From Capillidium heterosporum (taxonomy: Eukaryota > Entomophthoromycota > Entomophthoromycetes > Entomophthorales > Capillidiaceae), in assembly GCA_016630905.1 (NCBI GenBank), contig WBMQ01000014.1, positions 372,001 to 436,000 of the forward strand: a stretch of DNA of 64,000 nucleotides, written 5' to 3'. The position numbers and the translations under genes are program-made. Numbering within the stretch: position 1 is the stretch's first letter; every line of letters starts with the position of its first letter. Shown here in pieces: positions 55,602 through 64,000 of this stretch. The notes beneath the pieces were generated by a model that saw only the letters and a list, made by a program, of their open reading frames with translations, made no database searches and was not told where the DNA came from.

Positions 55602-55905
55602 TGTTGGTTGATCACCTTGCCGAATGTCTGGCCACTGGTGTGGACTTTCAGTCGAGTGGATTCGGCCAAACCTGGCGAGATCTTCGGCAGGGGACGTGAC
55701 ATATGTATCGTGTTGTGGGCTGATTAATATAGATGCGACCATTACCCTACAATTAAATATAGTATAAAAGCTCTATTCCTGCGACACTTCTGGCTAGGAA
55801 TCCTTAAAACGTCTCATGCCGAAGGACTCACCAAGTTCGGCCGAATCTACTCGACTGGAAGTCCAAGCCAGTGGTCAAACACTCAGTGAGGGTGACCAGC
55901 CAACA
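55602..55905. mobile_element. Foldback pair of LTR fragments (family A)
   Basis: The left arm starts TGTTGGTTGATCACC at 55602 and carries the first 190 bp or so of the LTR known from 17484-17910, including GTATAAAAGCTC and CTAGGAATCCTTAAAA. At about 55798 it joins an inverted copy of the first 105 bp or so, ending GACCAGCCAACA at 55905. The arms (55602-55705 and 55806-55905) are near-perfect inverted repeats (TCAGTCGAGTGGATTCGGCC against its complement). No target duplication flanks the whole. It could be two truncated insertions head to head or a MITE-like derivative with 100-bp terminal inverted repeats. Confidence 0.75.
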
Positions 55906-56529
55906 ACCCATTTACATACCTACACTTTGTTTCTAAATTACCTTGCAGAACTTTACCTCCATTCAATTTATTACCTTTTCTTTTCAAAATATAGCTATAT
56001 ATATTTTTACAAATATGAGATACAATTGTTGAATTTTTATTAAGAGATTCGTTCATCTCTAACACTAAAGTCTATATTGACATAGATAGCTCCAATTTAT
56101 TAGATATTTACTTTATATTAAAATAAAATACTTTGATTTATATGTGTAAATAGAAACTAGTAGCTATACTTATTAAACTATAGTCTATATCAGCTTTGTT
56201 CTTTGGATACAAACGAATCCTACAATTATATCCTAAATGGACATTTCGATGAAATTTTTGGTATAGCTAAACTATACTTTCAAAATAAGCTATATGGCTA
56301 TATAAAATTTGGCAGTGTGTCTACATACTGATAGCTAAGTTTGTATTGGAATTTATTTAACCTGGATGGAAACCGACTTGAAATTGGAAACAGTGTAGCT
56401 TCATACGTATTGTCCCTGACTATATCACTCGCATTAAGGAAATTAAATTTTAAGTGCAGGACTTCACATCACCTTGAAGTAAACCACATTAAAAGCATGC
56501 TATCAACATCAAAGGTCTAATTTAGAGGC
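55906..56529. other. Intergenic
   Basis: AT-rich, no feature. Confidence 0.5.
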
Positions 56530-57091
56530 TACCGATTTGTTTCAAAGTAGTATTCTAATCGATGCCTTCAGTAAACTAAAGGTGTTCGAGTCAACAATAG
56601 TCATCGGAATGACAAGGTTAAAGCTATTTCAGTCCTATAAAGTCTGGGCATTTATACTCTGAAATTTGTGTTGACAAATTTACAACTTTAGATAGTGTAA
56701 GCTGCCTATAATTTTCGAGGTAGAGTTTTATATGATTTTTGGCAACTATTATGGTGATAAGTTTCAGATATTTAGTTGGGTCAACCGCGTTGAATCTGAT
56801 CCTCAGTTAAGGTGAGCTTCTTACATGCCTTGAATATTACCAACCCTCGTCGTCCCTTCCAATCAAATTCCTAAGTCTGGGAATATTGTAGTAGAAGTTG
56901 ATGAGCGATTTATAGCTTTTATAACTGACCTACGCTTCATCGACAGCTTGAACCAAATTAATAGAATGGAGCTTCTTGATGGTAAAGCTTTCAAGTTGAA
57001 TATAAACATCATGCTTTTAAGTCAACTGGAGAACTTGAAGCTCATAGCATTGACCGACTCTCATCCAAATCCTACTTCGCGCTGTACTTGA
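56530..57091 (+). pseudogene. Old LRR-like gene relic
   Basis: Plus-strand fragments with leucine-repeat spacing: IDAFSKLKVFESTIVIGMTR (about 56556) and FIDSLNQINRMELLDGKAF followed by LSQLENLKLIALTDSHPN (about 56935-57070), stop at 57091, separated by stops and frame changes. It may be a distant relative of the F-box/LRR family, but neither the F-box nor the family C-terminus is found. Confidence 0.35.
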
Positions 57092-57122
57092 GCATGTTTA
57101 ACAGATAAATGAAAATGTAGAT

Positions 57123-57344
57123 CTAGCTTGAATCGCATTCATTATTCCCTGTTAATAATATTTGGTTTGATGGGATGCCTGGATCATCTAAACTAACGAT
57201 GTTTAGGTTTATGGCATGCAGCATCTCTTGCATACGATGTAAAACTATAGCTTTTATTTTGACTTTATATTCTGACCTACCTGGACGTTGAGACGGCATA
57301 AATGTGAATCTTCGGGCTGGTGCTTGTACTTGGAATTGACTCAT
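57123..57344 (-). CDS. Possible 73-aa protein
   Basis: A short frame from an ATG at 57344 with a basic N-terminus (APARRFTFMPSQRPGR) and an acidic end. A TATTTAAA lies about 40-48 nt upstream. No family, no homologous copy in the window; it could be chance. Confidence 0.25.
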   Translation of the reverse strand: MSQFQVQAPARRFTFMPSQRPGRSEYKVKIKAIVLHRMQEMLHAINLNIVSLDDPGIPSNQILLTGNNECDSS

Positions 57345-58723
57345 TCATCTGATGTTACAGTTGGATCACCTACTTTGCTTTTTAAATAGTTTGTTTCTCC
57401 AATCTTATTCGAGAATGTATATCGATTTACTATGCTTTTTATAATTTTTAAACCAATGATGGAATTCATAAGTGATGTCAACGATTTTATCATTCTTATT
57501 CTATTGAGTCATCATTATATGTCTTTAGTTAGCTGCTAGGATGCTTTCGAATCAAGCTAATGGATCGTAGTGTAGCATCGATTAAAAGGCATGCGTTGGC
57601 TAATTAGGACTATAAGCCCCATAAGGAATCCAATTTGACATAGATAGTTTAACAGGCATTATTATTTTCCACCTTATATGGTACTTTGGCTTGGTAAATT
57701 CTAAAGTTGAGGCAAAGTAGTAAATCATTCTTTTCTTTTGGATCAAGATTGATTATTTGGGTTAGGTAAGGGAGAGGAAGTTCTAATAAGCTTACTTCAC
57801 TTACTGGTTGTAGCTGACTAGCTCAATTTACTACGTCTATTTGACACCAGATTGTGAAATTGGCATCCTAAACAAATTCTAACCAATCTGAAATTCTTGC
57901 AAAATTGTGAAAAGTCGAATACTAGTTGCTAGTAACAAAGGCTGTCTTTCAAACGATGCAGACTCGCTTTAAATTTTGATGGCTCTTGGGATAAATTATA
58001 ACATCTGGTTTACTTTGTCCAAGCTTTAATTTATAAAATGATGTGTTTGTTGTTGTCTTTTTGTGGCGTAAACTAAAGTTGCAATCATGTTTTCTACCCT
58101 TCAGAATGCCAGCCTGCTTACTAGTCAACCAAATCCAATACAAACGCAATCTGATTTTAGTTTGCACTCAATTTGCCTAAAGTAGCTTTATTAGATATTT
58201 TCTTAGCGTAAACCTATTTGGAACCAGGTTTTCATTAGAAAACTTATGTAATGAGATTGAGGTTTACTTTAGAGTAGCTTTAACCTTAACTTTTGGAAAA
58301 AGGACTTGAGATGACAAGTGGCCAATTTTTGGGGTTGAAGTTGACTGCTTTTGATGGATCCATTAATTTTAACCTAGTTACTGGCTTATGGTAGGCTGAA
58401 ATTAGTGAGTTTGTTATTGATTTAGGTTAGTGGTTGAGGGTTGACTGAACTATAGAGGTTAATGATTAGCTAGCTTTATGGGCTACTTAGCTTTTCAAAA
58501 TTTTGCAAGCTATAGGCAATTAAATAACCTAACTTATATACCTGAAATTACAAATATAAAGTAATATATAATACAAAGTTGAAACTTTCAAAGTGTATGC
58601 GAAATACCTAAGTTTAATATATAGAATAACAGTGCAATCAACAACTAACAAATTAAATAATGACAAAACAAATCCAACACCCATCCCAAACTAGAAGCCC
58701 TCATCTAAGTCTCCATATTAGAG
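57345..58723. other. Intergenic, 1.4 kb
   Basis: Only non-ATG frames without family features. Confidence 0.45.
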
Positions 58724-59703
58724 CTAGTGAAACTCAATATGTTGCCCGTTCTTGCGTTTAGGACTAGATTTAAGGTTACTAGATCTACTAGCTTCACTTT
58801 GTAGGTCATCAATCGCTTTGAAATTGGTATCATTCTGCCTCTTGAATGCTTCCTTTGGGTAAGTCCTCTGAACTACCTGAGAGTTAAATATGGAATCGGA
58901 GTGTCCTGATGCGTAGCTTTTTGTCAGCATTGGTAGGAGAGGTTATAGCAATAGCTAGGCCTCTAGGCGTGTTGGATTCTTTGAGGTTAATTTCTAAGGG
59001 CTGACCGTCATCGCTAGCATCGTTAGGGCTAAACTTATCGAAATGGTGGTCGGTACTGTCGATCATATCTTTAAATAAATTAGTAGTGAACTTATTAATC
59101 ATCTCCTCGTCCCATGCATCCTCCATGCAGTCGATATCGCAGCATCGTAGCTTAGAACATTCGACTGGGGTCATACGCTTGATATCCTCTCGACTGTACA
59201 TGCGTCGGGTATTATCGTGCTTCGGATTGATTGGAATTGCGCTTTCGGAGACCTGCTTGGAAATCAATCTCATCATCCGTTTCCATTTCGGAAGCCCACA
59301 GTTCGTCGATATAAGTAGGGGTAGATAGGTGGGAGATGCTATGATTGGATTGGAAAGTAGTACTGAGGTCCATACTTTCGTTTAAACTATAATTATCGAA
59401 ACTTTGATCTAAAAACACATGTTGATTCGAGTTAATTTGTAAGGGTTGGGCTTGAAGGGCCGCACAGGTCCTCACAGATTCAATACCATTGTGTTGAATA
59501 GCATCTGCTATGGTATCTTCGTTGAAAGTGGCGTACTCGTGATTGTGAACAATTTCATCGGATTTGTCATTAGTGATACTCAGTTGTTGGTCATCTTCAA
59601 CAATAAGTTCATCGTGGGATGTATCGTGTGCTAGACTATTTCGTTTCGAATTGGCGTCGTGTTCGTATTTGTTCGCGGTCCCTTGGTTTTGCTTTGAAGG
59701 CAT
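58724..59703 (-). pseudogene. Acidic unknown protein in three successive frames
   Basis: Three overlapping minus-strand frames (59703-59212, 59276-58884, 58930-58724) read as one continuous protein of about 325 residues if one nucleotide is skipped at each overlap. The second junction lies in the run ACAAAAAGC near 58915. Both shifts go the same way (+1). The protein starts MPSKQNQGTANKYEHDANSK, is rich in Asp/Glu/Asn/Ser, has a Cys-containing patch (CSKLRCCDIDCMEDAWDEEM) and a basic end (SSPKRKNGQHIEFH). No known domain; the composition suggests a nuclear or disordered regulatory protein. GGTATAAAAAATC lies about 85 nt upstream. It is either damaged, mis-sequenced or, less likely, read by frameshifting. 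Confidence 0.55.
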
Positions 59704-62562
59704 GATCTGAAATTTTGACTTTGCAAACTGAAATTTGGTTCTGAAAACTTAAATTTCAGGTGAAAAATCGGAAAGTTGATTTTTTATACCTTTTGGCGAC
59801 AAGTGTTCTGTGAAATCGATTCTGCCAACTAAGAAAGTGGAGCTTGGGCCAATAGTTTGTAACTTGAGTTCACAGGGAGGAGCCTTTTAAATCGTAGTCC
59901 AATGAAATTGAAGGAATCCATTTATGGAAGGTGATTTTGGTAGTTGGCTTCTGCCAATGGATTAGCATTATGGAAGGTATGCCTTTCATATTCTCTTAGC
60001 CAATAGTACACCTGTCTGTGTTCAATTTATTTGATTCAGAATTTCACCGATAACTAGTATCTCGGTGCAATACCATATATATCAAATAAAATGGTGTGGC
60101 CAATTAAATCCCAGATCCAAAAGTTGAAAACAAAATCCATTTCGATTTCATCTTTGAATTATCACTTTGGCCAATAGCTGAAGTAGATTGTCTATAGTGC
60201 ATTGCGTCAGTGTTGTGTTAAATAGGTTATGTGTTACGTTAAACATTTAGCTGAATTTCCGCTTTTAGAAAGTGGTCGATTCGATTGCGCAAGTATATTC
60301 CTCTCAAAACAAGTGGGCTATTTGAAGTTTATTGGGTAGACTGTTAAAGGCAATTATTGGCTGCTGTTCCAATTAGATTCTATTGGTGGCTCCGGTATAT
60401 TTATTTTCCGTAATCCACTCAACTTGTCCAACTTGGGCAGCTAGTTTGGACTTCTGTTAATGGACTTGAGATCAAATATCCATTCAGTAGAACCTATTCA
60501 TCTTCAAATTCGTTGAGGTGCTCATGCAAATTTTCTATAAACCAACCTATCAATAATCCCGCCTATTCTGTGCAGCTAGTATGAAGCCGAGTAAGTAAAG
60601 CTGTTGTGAGTAAAACGAACTCTTAATGGAAGCTTCCATCCAAGAAGCGTAGCCATGAGTTCCACTCTCAATCTATTACGACCTACACCTTCATTTGCAT
60701 CTGTAGCTAATCACTCGAGCCAACAGTTCCCCTCCAAACTTTAGGATTTGGTGCTGGCAATCATTCTATTGGACACTTTTACTTTATCTTAGATTGCTAT
60801 GCTCAAAACGAGAATGATTAGCAACTCCAACTATTGGATACCTCCAAACTTGAGCTTTACCAATGTCCCATGAGTTTACATGACTGTAGAAACGATAGCT
60901 TAAAGAGATGTGAAAGATGTTCGATTTGACGTACTACTCTATACAGATAAATTGAGTTGTTAGTTACAAGTTTAACTGTATAAAAGCTTAGCCTACATAA
61001 ACACAGTAATACTGGATATTTCAAAAGGTGTTATATTCAATTAGATAGCATCTATTGATATTTTTAGCCTTCAAAAAATGAGAAATATACTTTATCTAAA
61101 CTTATCTCTTACTATGAATAACTTTAAAAGGTATAAATATGGGCGGGAGTTTAATTTCGATTTATTATATATATATATACCTATAAGCTACATTTTAAAT
61201 ACACTATTTCTATCAAAATATAGTTCAGGACCCATCATTTAGATCTGGATTTTCCACAAGGTGTACAAGCCTATGTACTTTTAGCCATAACTTTGCTTTA
61301 CAGTCTTACTCGTTAATTGAGAAACCAAACCAAGATATATGAGTTTGTGAAAATAGATCCATAAAAGCAACGATTAGCTTTGAATAATATACACCTTCAC
61401 TATGTCATTATCTTTTTGATAAGCATCGTCTCAGCATTCATTGATTAAGAAAGCTCCTAAAAGTCAATAGCATTGATGTACTTGACCTACCTATAGGTGT
61501 AGTACTATTATCAGTGGTGTGATAAATTTTCGAACTGTGGAGTTTCTTAACCCAGCCTCTATAAATTTAGATCATATTGGCTCGGGAAATGGTATAGTTT
61601 AAGGGTACGATCCTCAATTATTTAAGGCATCCTTCCCTTTTATTAATCCTTTTCCATAGTATAGCAATAGCTCACCCATTTTCAATTTATGGCTTTAGTC
61701 TTGAGAGTCTTCGATAGTTGACTTTTTTAGTATAGTATGCAAGCTTTTACCTATATATCGAATGCAATTTTTCTAATAACATGAAGGGATGTCCTTTTTA
61801 ATTTCTAACCGATATTCAAGTATTTATACGCTCTATATCCCATTCATATAGCTCCAACATTAATAGCTTTTAGATTATAGAAAATATATAGAGGTATACA
61901 AATTTAAGGAGTATCCCGAAATATTTGTAAACAATTTCATGAGAACTACAAGTAGGTAGGATAGCTTTTACTTCAAAAAGGTTAACTAAACCGAGCTAAA
62001 TCAAATTAAAACAAATTTAAAGTTTATATCCACCTTCCCCCAACAACTATTTTTATGTTGATGGGATGTCAGTCTATAACAGCTAATTTTCTATCCTTAC
62101 AATTCAAGGCTTTCATACTAAATCGGTGATTCCCAAGACTTGGGGAACTAGGAAAATGACGTATCCAATAAATTTCAATATGGCTTAAAATGAGGTAACT
62201 AGCGATTGGATATGCTAGTTTAATTAGCGGTCAACGCTAAAATTAGCTGCAAATTTCTTTTGAAAATAAAGGGTTTTAGGAGTCAATAAAGGATAACTCG
62301 GAAGGACATATTGTAAAAGTAAAGTTAATTTTGTTCAAGTAGACCCCACCCCAAGGTTTCTAATAAGTATACCCAAAACTTTTAAACACAAACATCGAAT
62401 ACATAAGGTATAAATACCATCTCGACCCATATAATGGAAATTATATCTCTCTAATTCATTTTCAAAAGTTTGAAGTAGCCGATTGTAAATACTTTAATAA
62501 GCAACTCCAACATTAACACCAATATCAGCATCAGCAAATTCGAAATCATATAATTAAAAACG
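59704..62562. other. Intergenic, 2.9 kb: longest gap of the window
   Basis: No gene supported on either strand. A GGTATAAATACC at about 62409-62420 may be the promoter of the RGS receptor gene 143-154 nt downstream. Confidence 0.45.
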
Positions 62563-64000
62563 ATGGCAACCTCCTTCGGTATAGATACCAAAATCCTAGT
62601 CGCCATAATCGTACTGTGGAACCTGTTCCTAGTCATCACCACTTGGATCTTTGTCTACCTACGATTCAACTTGACCATCAAATTCCGTAACGTACCTTTG
62701 ACAATCGGTGGAGTACTATCGACCTTACTAGTCTCCAACACCTACTTTGCCACTATATTATTCCCAGCGACGGTGCCATGCTACTTCATACTATGGGTGC
62801 TAAGTTTAGGTGCCCCCTTCTGGTTCCTAACGTTTTTCGGCAAATTCTTCTTGCTGGCGTTCAGCTACCAGCACGCTCGATCCAAGATGCGAGCCAATTT
62901 AAACTACTTCAACAACAACTTGAACTTCAACGTAGGATCCGATCCCTTCACCAACCCAACCCAATCCAATCGACTGAGTGGGAACGATGGCAGTGAGTTG
63001 ACATTGGATAACTTGGACCCATTCCAGAAATCTACTCCATCCCTCAAAGATACCAACACCCACAGCAAACAATTCGGAAACCCTAAGGACAATGAGTTGG
63101 GTCGTAACTGGTACCACCAGAATCGAAACCGGTGGACTACACAGTCGGTGCTGGTATGCATCGTAATTATCTTAGGATTTCACGCTGTAGTTGCTGCTAT
63201 AACCCAATGGCTGGCCCCTGAGTACGCGGTATGGGCACCCAAATCGATAAATTGCATCAAAGGATACGGTATGATCCCACTCTTCATCACAGCCATTGTA
63301 TACTTTGGTATAGGTGGTCCCCTCCTCACCATCCTCATGTGGAAGGCCAAGGATGCCTATCTTCTCAAACTGGAGTTGATATTACTGGTGGCATCGACAT
63401 CACCCTTCATCCTCATGTTCCTCGTCTTCACTTACGTTGAATATCTAGGCGAATCTTTCTACCCTGCCACCTTCCTACTCATGTTTCATCTCTTCACCCA
63501 TCTAAGTAGTATCGTCTTACCCAGTGTCGAGGTCTATAGGTCCAGCTTGAAGAAGACGCCTACTAACTTTATCAAGTTTCACAACATGTTGAACAACCAC
63601 GACCAATTCTTGGACTTCAAGGAGTTCACCGTTAACGACTTTACCGTTGAGAATCCCTTGTTCTACGAGGCTTACAAGGCCTTCCTCATCAAGTACGATG
63701 AGAACTACTCTGCTTTAAAGGACCAGGCCAACTATTTCAAGTCCGATGACATCAACAACCATCACCATAACAACAGTGGGTTCATCAATAACCTAATCGG
63801 TATGTTTGGACTCTCTAAATCAAACAAGCTACCATTGTCCAACTTGGAGAATGGTATCCTACCTACCCAGCTGGATTCGTTACATTCGACATCCTCATCG
63901 GATCGAACTAGCGGCAACATCAAGCCACCAATTACTGTTATCGATCGAACAACGGTGCCACCAAATGTCACTACCTTGACTTCCCCTCAGGTTCGTGACT
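62563..64000 (+). CDS. Seven-helix receptor with RGS domain, cut by the window edge
   Basis: Open from an ATG at 62563 to the right edge (479 codons). Seven hydrophobic helices are visible: ILVAIIVLWNLFLVITTWIF; VLSTLLVSNTYFATILF; FILWVLSLGAPFWFLTFF; then, after a polar 85-residue loop rich in Asn, VLVCIVIILGFHAVVAAI; PLFITAIVYFGIGGPLLTIL; LILLVASTSPFILMFLVF; FLLMFHLFTHLSSIVLPSVE. From about residue 335 a regulator-of-G-protein-signalling core begins (MLNNHDQFLDFKEFTVNDFT, ENPLFYEAYKAF), followed by an Asn/His/Ser-rich insertion. This is the architecture of fungal RGS-GPCRs at the plasma membrane, which sense a ligand and speed GTP hydrolysis by G-alpha. GC and codon use are higher than in the surroundings. 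The C-terminal part of the RGS domain is outside the window. Confidence 0.85.
   Translation, partial: MATSFGIDTKILVAIIVLWNLFLVITTWIFVYLRFNLTIKFRNVPLTIGGVLSTLLVSNTYFATILFPATVPCYFILWVLSLGAPFWFLTFFGKFFLLAFSYQHARSKMRANLNYFNNNLNFNVGSDPFTNPTQSNRLSGNDGSELTLDNLDPFQKSTPSLKDTNTHSKQFGNPKDNELGRNWYHQNRNRWTTQSVLVCIVIILGFHAVVAAITQWLAPEYAVWAPKSINCIKGYGMIPLFITAIVYFGIGGPLLTILMWKAKDAYLLKLELILLVASTSPFILMFLVFTYVEYLGESFYPATFLLMFHLFTHLSSIVLPSVEVYRSSLKKTPTNFIKFHNMLNNHDQFLDFKEFTVNDFTVENPLFYEAYKAFLIKYDENYSALKDQANYFKSDDINNHHHNNSGFINNLIGMFGLSKSNKLPLSNLENGILPTQLDSLHSTSSSDRTSGNIKPPITVIDRTTVPPNVTTLTSPQVRD

Noticed and set aside
57949-58167. 72-codon minus-strand frame
   Set aside because: Starts at GTG, no promoter, no family; treated as non-coding.
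1-64000. CRISPR arrays, bacterial operons or insertion sequences
   Set aside because: Introns, TATA promoters, Pol III genes and LTRs show a eukaryotic nuclear region; no spacer-repeat arrays were seen.

Overview
The window looks like AT-rich nuclear DNA of a filamentous fungus. The gene content fits an early-diverging lineage of the Entomophthoromycotina (Conidiobolus-like) kind, but this is inferred from gene families and was not tested by a search. Supporting features are very short GT-AG introns (42-70 nt, several with a TACTAAC-type branch site), a eukaryotic tRNA-His, a seven-helix receptor fused to an RGS domain, a PIRH2-type ubiquitin ligase, a BolA2/Fra2 protein, secreted M14 carboxypeptidases, and locally expanded P450 and F-box/LRR families in many stages of decay.

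Layout. 0-20 kb is a P450 / F-box / small-secreted-protein region. It holds a P450 running off the left edge, broken F-box/LRR copies, BolA, a damaged SET-domain gene, a Ser/Gly-rich secreted protein plus its decayed inverted copy, and three P450 copies in a row (decayed, single-frameshift, intact) with a solo LTR between the last two. 20-22 kb carries a tandemly duplicated, LTR-like unit with a small membrane-protein ORF of unusually high GC. 22.5-26 kb is a GC-rich amidohydrolase gene with a cluster of single-base lesions. 27-40 kb has two M14 carboxypeptidase paralogs flanking an F-box/LRR cluster of two intact and two decayed copies. 40-45 kb is mostly non-coding and holds tRNA-His, a second tRNA-like sequence and a decayed gene. 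45-48 kb encodes a secreted protein with a tail of about 475 residues built of KK repeats. 49-64 kb holds an unassigned 314-aa protein, the PIRH2-type ligase, a PLP aminotransferase, a small Cys/Lys-rich protein beside a foldback LTR, a frame-broken acidic protein and the start of the RGS receptor.

Three themes run through the window. First, most tissue- or condition-type genes (P450s, peptidases, secreted proteins, aminotransferase) have a TATA box about 45-65 nt before the ATG, while BolA and the PIRH2-type gene lack one. This rule moves the start of the intact P450 and locates the dead start codons of two pseudogenes. Second, there is strong local birth and death of gene families. Third, most near-intact but broken genes carry a single extra nucleotide (8 of 9 clear cases), which could mean uncorrected insertion errors in the assembly rather than true pseudogenes.
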